Part shown: positions 53,900 to 63,851 of the stretch, piece after piece
Layout of the letters: the number at the start of each line of letters is the position of its first letter
How positions within the stretch are numbered: the stretch's first letter is position 1
Assembly (NCBI GenBank): GCA_023376005.1
Contig: CM042143.1
Location: forward strand, 87,555,008 to 87,619,007
Reading direction: 5' to 3'
DNA from: Doryteuthis pealeii
Taxonomy: Eukaryota; Mollusca; Cephalopoda; Myopsida; Loliginidae
DNA: 64,000 bases
Translations under genes and position numbers: made by a program
The notes under the pieces: model-generated
What the model saw: the letters and a program-made list of their open reading frames with translations, nothing else
Databases searched by the model: none
What the model was told of the DNA's origin: nothing

Positions 53900-54333
53900 T
53901 CAAGGTATTAATTTTCCGTAACTATAGTTTCATGCGTGTCATGCAATCTTTAGACGGTTAAATATTGAAAAAGTTCAGCGTTTATATAAAATGAATCGTG
54001 CTCACGCAATGGAATGTTGTTATGTAAGACTTATACTAAAAAACATAAACATGTTTAGGTCTTAATGCACGCGTTGTACAGATGTAAAAAATGAATTGAT
54101 AGAGGGGTAAAAATATGGGATTAATTTGGGTCAGGTGGTAAATGACATAAGATAGATTTGTTTAAATGTCTACATTTTGAAACTAGTTCACTTCTTTTGT
54201 TCAGTAAATTCACATTCATATTTTGGAGAATACACAATTTTTCTTCGATGCATAGTCTACAGTTGTATTGACCACCTGAAGATTGCATAATACGCATGAA
54301 ACTATAGTTATGGAAAATTAATACCATAATATT
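53900..54333 (-). mobile_element. Penelope-like relic with inverted hammerhead ends, copy 2
   Basis: As at 43262-43693: terminal blocks at about 53905-53958 and 54270-54333, hammerhead-like motifs at 53916-53957 (-) and 54272-54313 (+). Confidence 0.6.
54121..54330 (-). pseudogene. Penelope-like C-terminal relic, copy 2
   Basis: Encodes the same 68 residues as 43481-43690, with CRLCIEEK and NKRSELVSKCRH motifs. Flanking microsatellites differ while this is identical, in line with a very recent or artefactual duplication. Confidence 0.6.
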
Positions 54334-54394
54334 TTATTTGAGATTTTTAAATCTGCTCTGCTACTTTATATGCTAAACATTTCATATTTATCCT

Positions 54395-54399
<5 letters not shown>

Positions 54400-54445
<46 letters not shown>

Positions 54446-54730
54446 TAGATAGATAGATAGATAGATAAGTAGATATAGATAGATAGATAGATAAGTAGAT
54501 AAGTAGATAAGATAGATAAGTAGATAAGTAGATAGATAGATAGATAGATAGTAGATAGATAGATATAGATAGATAGATAGATAGGTAAGTAGATAGTAGA
54601 TAGATAGGTAAGTAGATAGAGTAGATAGTAGTAGATAGATAGATAGATAGATAAGTAGATAGATAGATAGATAGAGTAGATAGATAGATAGATAGATAGA
54701 TAGATATAGATAGATAGAGATATAGATATA
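54400..54730. repeat. (TA)n plus (TAGA)n array
   Basis: Shorter than its twin at 43.76 kb. Confidence 0.95.
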
Positions 54731-54960
54731 AACTCTCGACTTTATAGTTTGTAATTACAAACTTTTGCCTAGAGAAAAAAATATAGAAAAAGAAAGAAAA
54801 GACCAAATCATATCCACCCCCTGAAAAAAAATCAGATAGTACTATAAAAATAGCCAAAAGAAAATGATAATGTGAGAGTTGCTAAAGTTAAATATACTAA
54901 AGTGCTCAATACAAAAAGGAGAGCTAATAAATAATAGAGTAAGCCTAGTGAGTCAGTGAA

Positions 54961-54997
54961 TATCGACCTAGGTTTCTCTTAACGGATCATCAGGATA
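54961..54997 (-). ncRNA. Hammerhead ribozyme candidate HH5
   Basis: Stem I TATC/GATA; core CTGATGA (revcomp 54987-54993); a short stem II segment TCCGTTAAGA (only TC/GA pair); GAA; palindromic stem III ACCTAGGT; cleavage base C after GGT (a GUC site). All invariant bases are present; stem II is very weak. Confidence 0.5.
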
Positions 54998-55035
54998 ATT
55001 CTAACTGTCAGGGTTTGGTGCAAAATTCATTTCAT

Positions 55036-55112
55036 TCAAAAAATTCGTCATAAGTGCATACGCAATTAGCATTTTATGCTAATTTTGTATGCACTTGTGA
55101 CGAATTTTTTGT
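55036..55112. repeat. 73-bp hairpin, copy 2
   Basis: AATTCGTCATAAGTGCATAC-GCAATTAGCATTTTATGCTA-ATTTTGTATGCACTTGTGAC-GAATT. Confidence 0.8.
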
Positions 55113-55139
55113 GTGGTGTTTTCTAGTAGAGTCTTAATA

Positions 55140-55705
55140 GTTTCCATTTTTACGCCCTGTCGGCTGGGGCAGTAGAATATACCGACTGCACCTCTGCAGA
55201 GGGATAAAACCCCAACCCGAATGGAACCACCAGTTGGCCGTGGGTGGAGAGCCATTATCTTTAAGAACTGAGTCCTGGTGTTTGAGCACTCCATGACGGA
55301 CATTTCACGTAGACCTTACGATCAATTGACTGATCACGTTAAACCATAGTACCTATATTATTGTCCCAATCCTATTGCCTTTATGGCAACCTCCAACCCC
55401 TTCTATCATATATGTGCTAGAAGGCTGTGGCTGAGCGTCTTAGTGTCCTGGGTATGACATTAAACTGCATCTAGTGGTGAAGTTCCAATTCTGGAACTCT
55501 GGGGAATGTGGAGTACTTCTTTATCGCCATGACTCTCAGGTCCACCCTGACCAAGAGGGGGAGTGCCTGTTTCGGGTTCCATGTATGGGTTAAATAGATT
55601 TACAAAAGGAATATTAAGGATGTGTTTAAAAAAATTCAGTTTGAAAAAAAATTGAATACCCACTAAGAATGAACAAAAAATATATTCGACATAAAATAAG
55701 CCAAC
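55140..55705 (-). mobile_element. Family E copy, near full length
   Basis: Minus-strand order as at 21.13 kb: CCATACATGGAACCCGAAAC, CCACATTCCCCAGAGTTCCA, GCACATATATGATAGAAGG, AACTGGTGGTTCCATTCGGG, CCGACAGGGCG. Confidence 0.75.
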
Positions 55706-55876
55706 GATCAAAGTTGTTATATAGATTGACGAATTTACCTTGTTTGCTCGAGCGGTCGAAGAGTGTATCGATCCAGAGTTCTGTCATAAACAATAATAAC
55801 ATTAATAGTATGCGGTATATTCAAAAATAGGATAATAACACTGCCACGGAAATTTCTTTTTTTTTTAAGCTTCTTT

Positions 55877-56095
55877 GTAAAATGTTATACTTTTTACATA
55901 TTGAATTATTTAGTAATAGCTCTTAAGTAAACATATCTAATGCTTTAATAATTATCATATTTTGGTATATCCACAGGTCCTGCAAGTAAAAGATTATTAT
56001 ACTTTTTACATATTGGAGTAGTTTGCAATAGCTCTTAAGTAAACAAACGTTGTAATAATTAAATTTTCATACTGTTGTATATTCATAGGTCCTGC
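55877..56095 (+). mobile_element. Two tandem Hel2 3' ends
   Basis: First: ACTTTTTACATATTGAATTA ... TTGGTATATCCACAGGTCCTGC. Second: ACTTTTTACATATTGGAGTA ... GTTGTATATTCATAGGTCCTGC. Neither keeps CTAG. Confidence 0.5.
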
Positions 56096-56926
56096 AGTAT
56101 ATTCAACAATAAGGTAACAACACTGCAACGGAACCTTCTTTTTTTGAAGCTTTGTAAAATTAGTATTATCTGTATTATTCAGACTATTGTCCTCATCTTC
56201 ATTGTTATCTGTACAACGTTTCAGTCGACGTACCCTCCGGTCTTCAGGTATTTCTTGTCGGACTCGGGAACCTTCTTGTCGTAATCGGGAGCCATCACAG
56301 AACTTTGAACCTAACCCTTTATTCAGTCCACGGGGGTATCCTGTTCTCATTCCGCTAGCCATAGCTGGGATACAGGTGTTAAGCTGTGTTAATTATTATT
56401 CTATGTTACTGCTGCCCCTGACCAGCATTGAACCTGCAGCCTAGAGATAGCTGTCACTTGGAACTGTCTTAACCTAACTCCTTTATCCACTAGGTTATGA
56501 GTCCAATTGTAAAATGTTGGAAGGTTTTAGTTTATTTTGTCTTTTTTTGTTTTGTGTGTGCTTCAATGTTGATACCAGCCTCCACCTACGCCTCTGCCTC
56601 GTTCTGGTTTTAATGAAAACGTTGTCCTTGATTTTTTATTAGTGGAGGCAATGGTCTTTTTGAAAATGAATTAGGTTGGTCGTAGAGAGGACCAACATTG
56701 AGAAAAATGAACATATTTTTTAGCCAAAGAATATGAATTACATCAACAACACATCAGCCTCCAAGGGAAAAACAACAGGAGACAAATATTTCTTTAAAAC
56801 GCAAACAATTATTAAATATTGTCATGAACAGGCAATGGATAAAGTGCACGTAGATTCAATTACAGGTGGGTTACTTACAATTATGAAATTATACATTCAC
56901 ATATAGAAACGTGTGAGGGGGAGAGA
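56096..56926. other. No gene; CTGAAGA/GAAAC repeat
   Basis: Minus-strand repeat at 56165-56262 shared with 18.8 kb. A minus open frame of 118 codons crosses it but is not conserved in copy 1, so not a gene. Confidence 0.5.
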
Positions 56927-56938
56927 GAGATGGGGGAA

Positions 56939-56999
<61 letters not shown>

Positions 57000-57015
57000 G
57001 AAGAGAGAGAGAGAA
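56927..57015. repeat. (GA)n microsatellite
   Basis: Long GA run with short interruptions. Confidence 0.95.
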
Positions 57016-57078
57016 TGTTTGTTCATTTATTACTAACAAAATATGAACTTTTACATAAACACACGCACATTATATATA

Positions 57079-57708
57079 CTAGCAAATATATGCACCCTCC
57101 GGGTGCAAGTATTTAAATTTTAATATAAAATATGTTAAATTAGAAAGGCTAATGAAACTGAATAAGAATTCAGATAAAATATTTGGAACAGAGGGGGTAT
57201 GATTGAAAAATAGAACAACTTTGAAACTAACTCTTCCATCATTTGCACTTACTCCCGTCTTTCATTAGTAAATTTTCCTAATTTAACTATTTAGTTAAAA
57301 TAGGAAGTAAAGAATAATATTACAGTTATTTCTTCTTGTTAATGGATTTCTTTTAAGATTTATCCCCAAGATTTTTGCTCATATTCAATAAGATAAAACC
57401 AAACAATTAGAAATCAATAATACCTAGCATATATTTATTAAAATAAAATTTTAAAGTTCCATATGTAAATTATCCTTCCCATTCACACTGTAAACCGCTA
57501 TTTTGTTGTATATATATACAATTGCATGTTATTTGTATGTAGATATGGTCAACAGCCTTAATGATGTAAAACAATTTTATTAATAATTGAGGTTTAAATA
57601 AAAAATAAAATCATGGAGAATGTGACGTAAATAACAAAGGGAATTGTGACTTGAATAGTAATATAGTTTCGGTTACAGACATAAAAACCCACAATCTCCA
57701 TTATAATA

Positions 57709-57711
<3 letters not shown>
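57079..57711 (-). mobile_element. Hel1 element, complete
   Basis: 3' end at left: revcomp TTGCACCC-GGA-GGGTGC hairpin, ATATATTTG, CTAG|T. 5' end at right: A|TCTTATTATAATGGAGATTG. 633 bp, inserted in a TA-rich target. Confidence 0.85.
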
Positions 57712-57742
<31 letters not shown>

Positions 57743-57852
57743 TTTTCACAAAAAGTAAAAACCGGTGATATTTAATGTGTATATATACTTTGTCATTAAT
57801 TGTTTTATTTTCGTAGTTTCATTTGGACATACATACACCTATACCAACTTCT

Positions 57853-57902
<50 letters not shown>

Positions 57903-58457
57903 TAGCAGACCTACTTGGTATTGCACGGCATTTAAAAAGGTAAAAAATGAATCTCTATATACATATACATAATTTTATATTGTTAGAGTATTTAGAAATT
58001 AGATCACACAGTTATAGTTATAATAAATGAAACATTCAAGACTTCCGGTAATCAATGAAAGGAAGAGGAGTTTCTAATATTACTTCCCACCCCTCTCACT
58101 GAAACGTGTTCTCTTTCTCACCTACATTATTAAGATATTCCTAGGGGTTCCAATATCAATTCTTATTGATGTCCAATTAACCAGTCCTGTTCCTGGATAT
58201 TAGCTTAAAATATCTGTAAAGTTTCATGATGGTCGAATCACTGGTGTAGGTGCCAAATGGTTATACAATTGACAATTTTTCTTTTTTCACTATGGGACCG
58301 AGTGAAAAAAGAAGCAAAACGAAAAGAGACAAATAGTTAGCTCTTTCCAGAGAGCTGAAAAAAAGCTTAGAAATTTAAATCTTGCAATGGTCTAAAGGTA
58401 ACGGGAAAAGATGCTGTAGGAAGAGGAAGAAACGATACTACAACAGTTAGGGTTAGT
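57712..58457. other. TA arrays and unrecognised DNA
   Basis: TA runs at 57711-57739 and 57858-57898; no motif beyond. Confidence 0.5.
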
Positions 58458-58690
58458 TCGAGGTGCATGGTGTAATGGTTAGAGTCCTATGAAATTGACT
58501 CGTCAACCAGAGTTCAGATCCTGGACGAAGCTATACTTCACATAGTGTTAATACACTTGGGAAAGGTATGAATCCAATTACGCCCCCTCCAGCTAGGGGT
58601 AAATAGAAGGGCAGACTGGGTTCTTTAACCTTGGTTAGTAAACCAGTCTAGAAGGAAAACTGAATTAAAACCTGTTAAATCCACTTGGGG
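58458..58690 (+). mobile_element. SINE-A, 3' truncated
   Basis: CGAGGTGCATGGTGTAATGG head, CAGAGTTCAGATCCTGGACG B box, body to CTGTTAAATCCACTTGGGGA; the standard end is missing. Confidence 0.8.
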
Positions 58691-59111
58691 AGGTCACTAA
58701 CTAGAATAGGGTCAGTCATAATTAGTGATCAATTAAAAAAACCACAAAAAAAACCCCAAACAAACAAACAATCACCCCCCCCAAAAAAAAAAAACCCAAA
58801 GAAAACAGACCACAGCTCTGGTTAAAATAAGCATGAATAGTTCTGGTTTATGACGTGATTTTTTTTCCTGAGCTTGAAATATCAATTTTCAGGTGTATAG
58901 TAGCCCGGATTAGTTGACTTAGGGGTACAAAGGGTTAATGAAAATTGTTTTTTTGTTGTTTTTTTTTATTCTAGACGATCAAAATATTAAGTGGTCTGAC
59001 TAAATTCTGGCTTTGTGCCACGAGCTAAGATAATGACTGGATAATGGCTAATTCTAATTAACATTTGAAGCACAGACAATTAGCAACATTGATTTATGCT
59101 AAAAAAATAAA

Positions 59112-59760
59112 AGTAATTAGTTGGTTGGCTGGGTTTTACGGCATGTCAACCCTTGTTAGATTATTTCATGCCGAAGACGTTTTGTTTTATTCATAGGTAC
59201 TCAATTCTAAAATAATTTTTAAATTTTAAAAACTCATTTTTTCTATCCAACCCATCGTCGTCGTCGGGGTGGCCTAAAGTCGGTATCAGCTAGACAGCAA
59301 GGGAGTCTATCCCCTTTTCTCTAGCGCAAGACCAAGGAGATTGTTTTAGCGTCTGAGACGGAACGCCACACCTACCATCAGCTCCTCACTTTACCGCACA
59401 TATCCCTGTGCTACTCATACGCCGAGTTGGCGAGGGCCGGTATCGAACCCGGAACCTTGTGATCCTTTGCCGAACGCTCAACCGGCCTTAAATGGGATCC
59501 TAAAGGGTACTGCCACTCCGGGTCAGAGTGGATCTTGGAGTAATGGTCATAAAGGGATACTCAACATTCCCCACAGTTCCAGAATTGGAGTTTCACATCA
59601 GATAGAGTTTAATGTCATACCCATGGGGCTTTCTAGCACATATATGATAAAAAAGTTTGGGGCTTGCCATAAAGGCAATAGGGTTGGGGCCATATAGGTG
59701 CTAGGGCTTGACGTGATCGGAGAGGGCCTCTCTACTTGTACCTGAACTATTCTAATATTC
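59112..59760 (+). mobile_element. Family E interrupted by SINE-B
   Basis: Family E 59112-59255 (GGTTGGCTGGGTTTTACGGC to CTATCCAACCCATC), minus-strand SINE-B 59256-59487, family E resuming at TTAAATGGGATCCTAAAGGG to GATCGGAGAGGGCCTCTC. Confidence 0.75.
59256..59487 (-). mobile_element. SINE-B nested in family E
   Basis: Head at right (AAGGCCGGTTGAGCG), B box GGTTCCGGGTTCGATACCGG, body and end GACTTTAGGCCACCCCGACG. Confidence 0.8.
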
Positions 59761-59826
59761 CGCTGTTGGAAGGAAGAACCAGCTTAGAATCATCCAAATA
59801 CTAACTTACCTGGTAACCCATCTACG

Positions 59827-59827
59827 T

Positions 59828-59889
<62 letters not shown>
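59827..59889. repeat. (TA)n microsatellite
   Basis: TA run with one TG. Confidence 0.95.
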
Positions 59890-59891
<2 letters not shown>

Positions 59892-60045
59892 ATAATTTGC
59901 TTTAGAAGCATTGTTGAGTAAAGTATATTATTATTTATATTTTATTGCTTGAAGGCAGTTACAATGTGTATATCGTATAAAATTCGATAATTAATGAAAA
60001 TAATCATGACAAGCGAACTCAGCAAATATCGCCCCCATACGTAGA

Positions 60046-60093
60046 ACATCGTACAGCAGCTGTTTCAACTTTATTAAGTCTCATCAGCGATGT
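60046..60093 (-). ncRNA. Hammerhead ribozyme candidate HH6
   Basis: Stem I ACATCG/CGATGT (6 bp); core CTGATGA (revcomp 60081-60087); stem II ACTT/AAGT with a G-U first pair; GAA; stem III ACAG-CTG-CTGT with A15.1-U16.1; cleavage base A. Confidence 0.7.
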
Positions 60094-60105
60094 ATACTTA
60101 CGATG

Positions 60106-60149
60106 ATCGCTGATGAGACTTAATAAAGTTGAAACAGCTGCTGTACGAT
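60106..60149 (+). ncRNA. Hammerhead ribozyme candidate HH7
   Basis: Mirror of HH6 on the plus strand: stem I ATCG/CGAT (4 bp, shortened because the palindrome centre replaces flanking bases); core 60110-60116; GAA 60131-60133; stem III 60134-60144; cleavage base A 60145. Confidence 0.65.
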
Positions 60150-60262
60150 GTTCTAAGTAGGGGGCGATATTTGCCGAGTTCGCTTGTTATGATTATTTTC
60201 ATTAATTATCGAATTTTATACGATATACGCATTGTAACTGCCTTCAAGCCCAAAAATATAAA

Positions 60263-60276
60263 ATAATAAATAATAA

Positions 60277-60309
<33 letters not shown>

Positions 60310-60330
60310 TAATAATAATAATAATAATAT
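60263..60330. repeat. (AAT)n microsatellite
   Basis: AAT/ATAA repeats next to SINE-B. Confidence 0.9.
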
Positions 60331-60331
60331 A

Positions 60332-60585
60332 GGGCCGGTTTAGCTCAGTCGGTAGAGTGTTCGGCTAGGAATCACATGGTTCTTGGTTCGATACCGGCCC
60401 TCGCCAACTCAGCGTATGAGTAGCACAGGGATCTGTGCGATAAAGTAAGGAGCTGATGGTAGGTGTGGCGTTCCACCTCAGATGCTAAAATAATCTCCTT
60501 CGTCTAGCGCTAGTGAAAAGAGGATAGACTCCCTCGCTGTCTGGCTGATACCGACATTAGGCCTCCCCGACGACTTTACTTTACA
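60332..60585 (+). mobile_element. SINE-B, best complete copy
   Basis: GGGCCGGTTTAGCTCAGTCG (A box region), GGTTCTTGGTTCGATACCGG (B box), GTAGCACAGGGATCTGTGCG, GTGGCGTTCCACCTCAGATG, CTCGCTGTCTGGCTGATACC and CGACGACTTTACTTTAC. A pol III promoter-like head followed by a tRNA-unrelated body. Confidence 0.9.
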
Positions 60586-60619
60586 TTATATATATATATA
60601 TATATAATATATATATATA

Positions 60620-61237
60620 CTAGCAAATATATGCACCCTCCGGGTGCAAGTATTTAAGTTTTAATGTAATGAAATATCGTATTAAATTAGAAAGTCTAAT
60701 AAGAAGGCAGATAAAAAGATTTGAAACAGAGTGGGGGTATAATAGAAAGATAGAAATGAAACTTACTCTTCCATCACTCCCGTCTTTCATTGCTGAATTT
60801 TACTTATTTAACTATTTAGTTAAATCAGGAAATAAAGAATAAAATTACACTTATTTTTTCTTGTTAATGGATTTCATTTAAGATTCATTGAAGAGATTTT
60901 TGCTTATATTCATTAAAATAAAACCAAACAGTTAGAAATCAATAATACTAAGCACATATTTAATAAAATCACATTTTTAATATCAATATACAAATTAGTT
61001 TTCACATTCACACTGCAAACCGCTATTTTATTGTATATATAAATACAATTGCATGTTATTTGTATGTAGATATGGACAATACTAATAAAAAGGTGAAGCA
61101 ATTTTATTAATAATTGAGGTTTGAATAAAAATAAAATCATGGAGAATGTGATGTAAATAACTATGTTAATTGTGACTCGATTAGTAATATAGTTTCGGTT
61201 ACAGACAGAAAAACACACAATCTCCATTATAATAAGA
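60620..61237 (-). mobile_element. Hel1 element, complete
   Basis: CTAG|T end with GCACCC-TCC-GGGTGC hairpin at left; A|TCTTATTATAATGGAGATTG end at right; 618 bp. Confidence 0.85.
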
Positions 61238-61571
61238 TATATTTCTGTGGTTAGAGCATTTCAACAATTCTTTGAATGAAAAGCAACCTAATGTAATCAA
61301 TCACTAAAGTGTAACGTTCTATTTGGTTAATGCACGTCCCGATACAACAAAGCTCACTTCTGAAAAGATTAACGACCTCGGCTGGGGAAAAGAATTCTAC
61401 ACGCTTTTCATTCCACAGATCTTGAGTACCATCTACTTTTCAGTTTACAGAACTCGGTGGGTTAGGTTTTACTAGGGTGAGTCGAAAGTTTTGCTATATG
61501 TTAGCAGCTTACTTGCTTTATTCTCTTAGTCACAATAAAAAAGAACTTGAACGTAAGCAATTGAAGTACAT

Positions 61572-62140
61572 CATCATCATCATCATCATCATGTCACGCT
61601 TTCAGCGCGGATATCCATGACAATCTCTCTCCATCCGTCCCTATCGCTCATCATTCTCGGGAGGTCCTCTATGCAGCATCCTACATCCGCACAGAGCTGA
61701 TCAATGTACTTTTTTGCTGGTCGGCCATGCTGGCTTGTCCATGTGCTGGCTTCCACTGGAGGACGTCGCTTATGAGTTCGTCCTTGCTTCTCCAGCAGTG
61801 TCCCGCGTGTCTTGTCCGTCTCACTCGGATGGTTTGGGTGATATGTGGTAGGTGGCCGTACAGCTGCTTTCTGGTAGGGTGCCGTTTCCACGTCTTGTTC
61901 ATGATAATCCGCAGCATTCTTGTGCAGCTCCCATCTAGTTTATTCTCTAGTCGCTTAGTTAGGGTCCAGGTGGTGCAGCCATACAGCAGTACTGACACGA
62001 CAACGGAATTTAGATACTTAGGCAGTAACATCTCCTCCACAGAAAACGACGTTAATGCACGCATAGGAAAAGCATGGGCCGCTATAAATAAATTATCGAT
62101 CATATGGAGGTCCAATCTCACAGACAAGTTAAAGAGACAG
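61572..62140 (-). pseudogene. LINE C-terminus with 5' inversion (twin priming)
   Basis: Minus strand 61572-62005: VVVSVLLYGCTTWTLTKRLE, NKTWKRHPTRKQLYGHLP, RHAGHCWRSKDELISDVLQW, GRPAKKYIDQLCADVGCC, GWREIVMDIRAESVT, then an ATGATG tail, with one frameshift near 61728. At 62006 the coding sense flips: plus strand EFRYLGSNISSTENDVNARI, AWAAINKLSIIWRSNLTDKL, KRQ. In the 17.2-kb copy these upstream blocks precede VSMLLYG on the same strand. Confidence 0.8.
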
Positions 62141-62243
62141 TTGAAGTGCACCAAGAAGACATATTCTGTTGTTTTCAACTGTTCAAATAATATATGTATG
62201 TGTGCGTGTGTATATATAATTTATAGTAATAATAATACACGTA

Positions 62244-62248
<5 letters not shown>

Positions 62249-62293
<45 letters not shown>
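62249..62293. repeat. (TA)n microsatellite
   Basis: TA run before the mariner. Confidence 0.95.
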
Positions 62294-62299
<6 letters not shown>

Positions 62300-62321
62300 C
62301 ATACATACACAGACATACACA

Positions 62322-62995
62322 CACAGGGTATTCGGGAGAAATTTGATAGTTTCATAAGGAAAAAGTGCTTGGTAACTACAAAATTTAGTGGATTGTAACG
62401 AAATTCAACAGGCACGGAAATTACACTACTGTCAACAAGTTTCACTCAAAATAACCACCATCAGCGTCGATAACAACCTCAATCCTGCTCCGGAACTTGA
62501 ATCAAGCTGATGCAGGGGACCGAATCCTGCTGCCATACATATGGCCTATCATTGGCTACCCTTGTTATCCAGGGCTTGACTACAGTCTTTAGCAACTCCA
62601 TGTAGGCATCTGAATTAAACCTGGTACTCTCTCTAAAAAAATGCGAGGAATTCTGCTGTACGAACGCCATCAGATCATTATGTTGTTTTCTTCTAGCCAC
62701 AGCCTTGGAGTCTCCGTTGCAATTCTCCAGTTCATGCCTGATTGTTTTTACAGTGTTCAGGGAGCATTGGGCAGTAACGATAATCTTATTTTGATAGCCG
62801 GTGCAGATCATCATGATACAAGTTATTCTCTTCCATGATTCATGTGGGTTCCAGTCACCCATTCTATCTGTCATCACGTATATGAATGAAGAAGGGTCCA
62901 AGCTTTTAAATGACGCGTAGTGTGCGTCAATAACTCCAGCCTACGGAGAAAAATAACCAAATATAAATGCCAAATTTATCTCGAACACCCTGTAT
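62322..62995 (-). mobile_element. Internally deleted mariner-like transposon
   Basis: Terminal repeats: left ACAGGGTATTCGGGAGAAAT, right (minus strand) ACAGGGTGTTCGAGATAAAT. Transposase relic between on the minus strand. About 670 bp, half the usual length. TA follows the right end; the left target TA is not clear. Confidence 0.75.
62479..62901 (-). pseudogene. Mariner transposase relic
   Basis: MTDRMGDWNPHESW, NTVKTIRHELENCNGDSKAV and ARRKQHND (N-terminal helix-turn-helix side) are joined to FNSDAYMELLKTVVKPWITR and RPYVWQQDSVPC, the second catalytic D block (QQDSAPCH; the H is replaced here). The central part carrying the first catalytic D is deleted and the C-terminal third is missing. 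Confidence 0.8.
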
Positions 62996-63029
62996 ATATA
63001 ATTTATAATAATACATGTATATGTGCGTA

Positions 63030-63240
63030 ATTACAACGTTCCTAGTTCGATACTGGCCCTCGCCAACTCAGCGAATGAGTAGCACAGGGATCTGTGCGGT
63101 AAAGTGAGGAGCTGATGGTAGGTGTGGCGCTCTACCTCAGATGCTAAAATAATCTCCTTGGTCTCGCGCTATTGAAAAGGGGATAGACTCCCTCGCTGTC
63201 TGGCTGATACCGATATTAGGCCGCCCCGACGACTTTATTT
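63030..63240 (+). mobile_element. SINE-B, head truncated
   Basis: Starts at the B box (TTCCTAGTTCGATACTGGCC) and is otherwise complete to CCCCGACGACTTTA. Confidence 0.85.
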
Positions 63241-63249
63241 TTTTAACTT

Positions 63250-63288
63250 TATATATATATATATATTATATATATATATATATATAAT
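63250..63288. repeat. (TA)n microsatellite
   Basis: TA run with a phase break. Confidence 0.95.
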
Positions 63289-63394
63289 CAATAATTTAGT
63301 TTGTAATTAGTAAGGATTTATCTGCAAATAAAGAGTGCTCAATATTGGTAATCGGTCATAATGTCTAAGTTTGGATAGAGAAGGAACACAAAAA

Positions 63395-63455
63395 CTTAGT
63401 TTGATGATCATAGGCGAGAAACTGACTGTGACCCAACGCCGTTGTCTGTATCTAC
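63395..63455 (-). repeat. Family G end fragment
   Basis: Minus strand GTTAGGATAGCGTAG, CAACGGCGTTGGGTC and AGTTTCTCGCCTATG match 29.995-30.065 kb. Confidence 0.55.
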
Positions 63456-63462
63456 GCTATCC

Positions 63463-63463
<1 letters not shown>

Positions 63464-63502
<39 letters not shown>
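63464..63502. repeat. (CA)n microsatellite
   Basis: Pure CA run. Confidence 0.95.
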
Positions 63503-63504
<2 letters not shown>

Positions 63505-63851
63505 GTATTTTTCACACATAAATAGTTAATTTCCATCTAAACCAAAGATATTAGATTCTATTTCAAGTAGAATATCATAAAATCAGAAGCGAGACATAAC
63601 AGACCCATTGTAAAACATCTATATAAATCCTTTGATAGTCACCATTAGTATTTTGGTTGCAACTTTCACTGCATTTGGTAGACACGATCTGATTAACGAT
63701 ACTTAGCTGCCGATTTGAATCTGTTTTTAATACAGATTATTTGGTTTGTTTATTTTATTTTACGGCATATCAAAATATTTCGGATCATTTAATGTCAAAA
63801 CAAGTCATTTTGATAAAAGTTTCTATAATTCAAGTTCTTAATATCTTCAAA
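63503..63851. other. No gene; family E end fragment
   Basis: GGTTTGTTTATTTTATTTTACGG-CATATCAA-ATCATTTAATGTC at about 63738-63797 is the family E edge. Confidence 0.45.

Larger units (their letters stand above)
59940..60258. repeat. Head-to-head palindromic dimer of SINE-HHR 3' halves
   Basis: The left arm (minus orientation, about 59945-60093) and right arm (plus, about 60106-60256) are near-perfect inverted copies. They share GCTTGAAGGCAGTTACAATG, TATCGTATAAAATTCGATAA, GTAGAACATCGTACAGCAGC and AGTCTCATCAGCGAT. Spacer about 12 bp. The tRNA-like heads present at 37.1 kb are missing. Each arm has its own hammerhead. Confidence 0.85.
52581..62920 (+). repeat. 10.3-kb direct duplication, copy 2
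   Basis: Begins CAACCTTTAATCTCCTAAAA inside the foldback arm. To about 54.9 kb it carries small errors where copy 1 keeps family consensus (for example GGCCTCGCC for GGCCCTCGCC in SINE-B). From about 55 kb it keeps consensus where copy 1 does not. Confidence 0.9.

Noticed and set aside
54366..54857. 163-codon open frame on the minus strand
   Set aside because: It is (TAGA)n and (TA)n read as tyrosine/leucine/serine repeats, and the frame is not kept in the twin at 43.8 kb.
56006..56362. 118-codon minus-strand frame
   Set aside because: It crosses Hel2 ends and an interspersed repeat and is broken in the duplicate; not a gene.
60332..60410. Functional tRNA gene
   Set aside because: A and B boxes are present but the sequence does not close an acceptor stem and continues into the SINE-B body.
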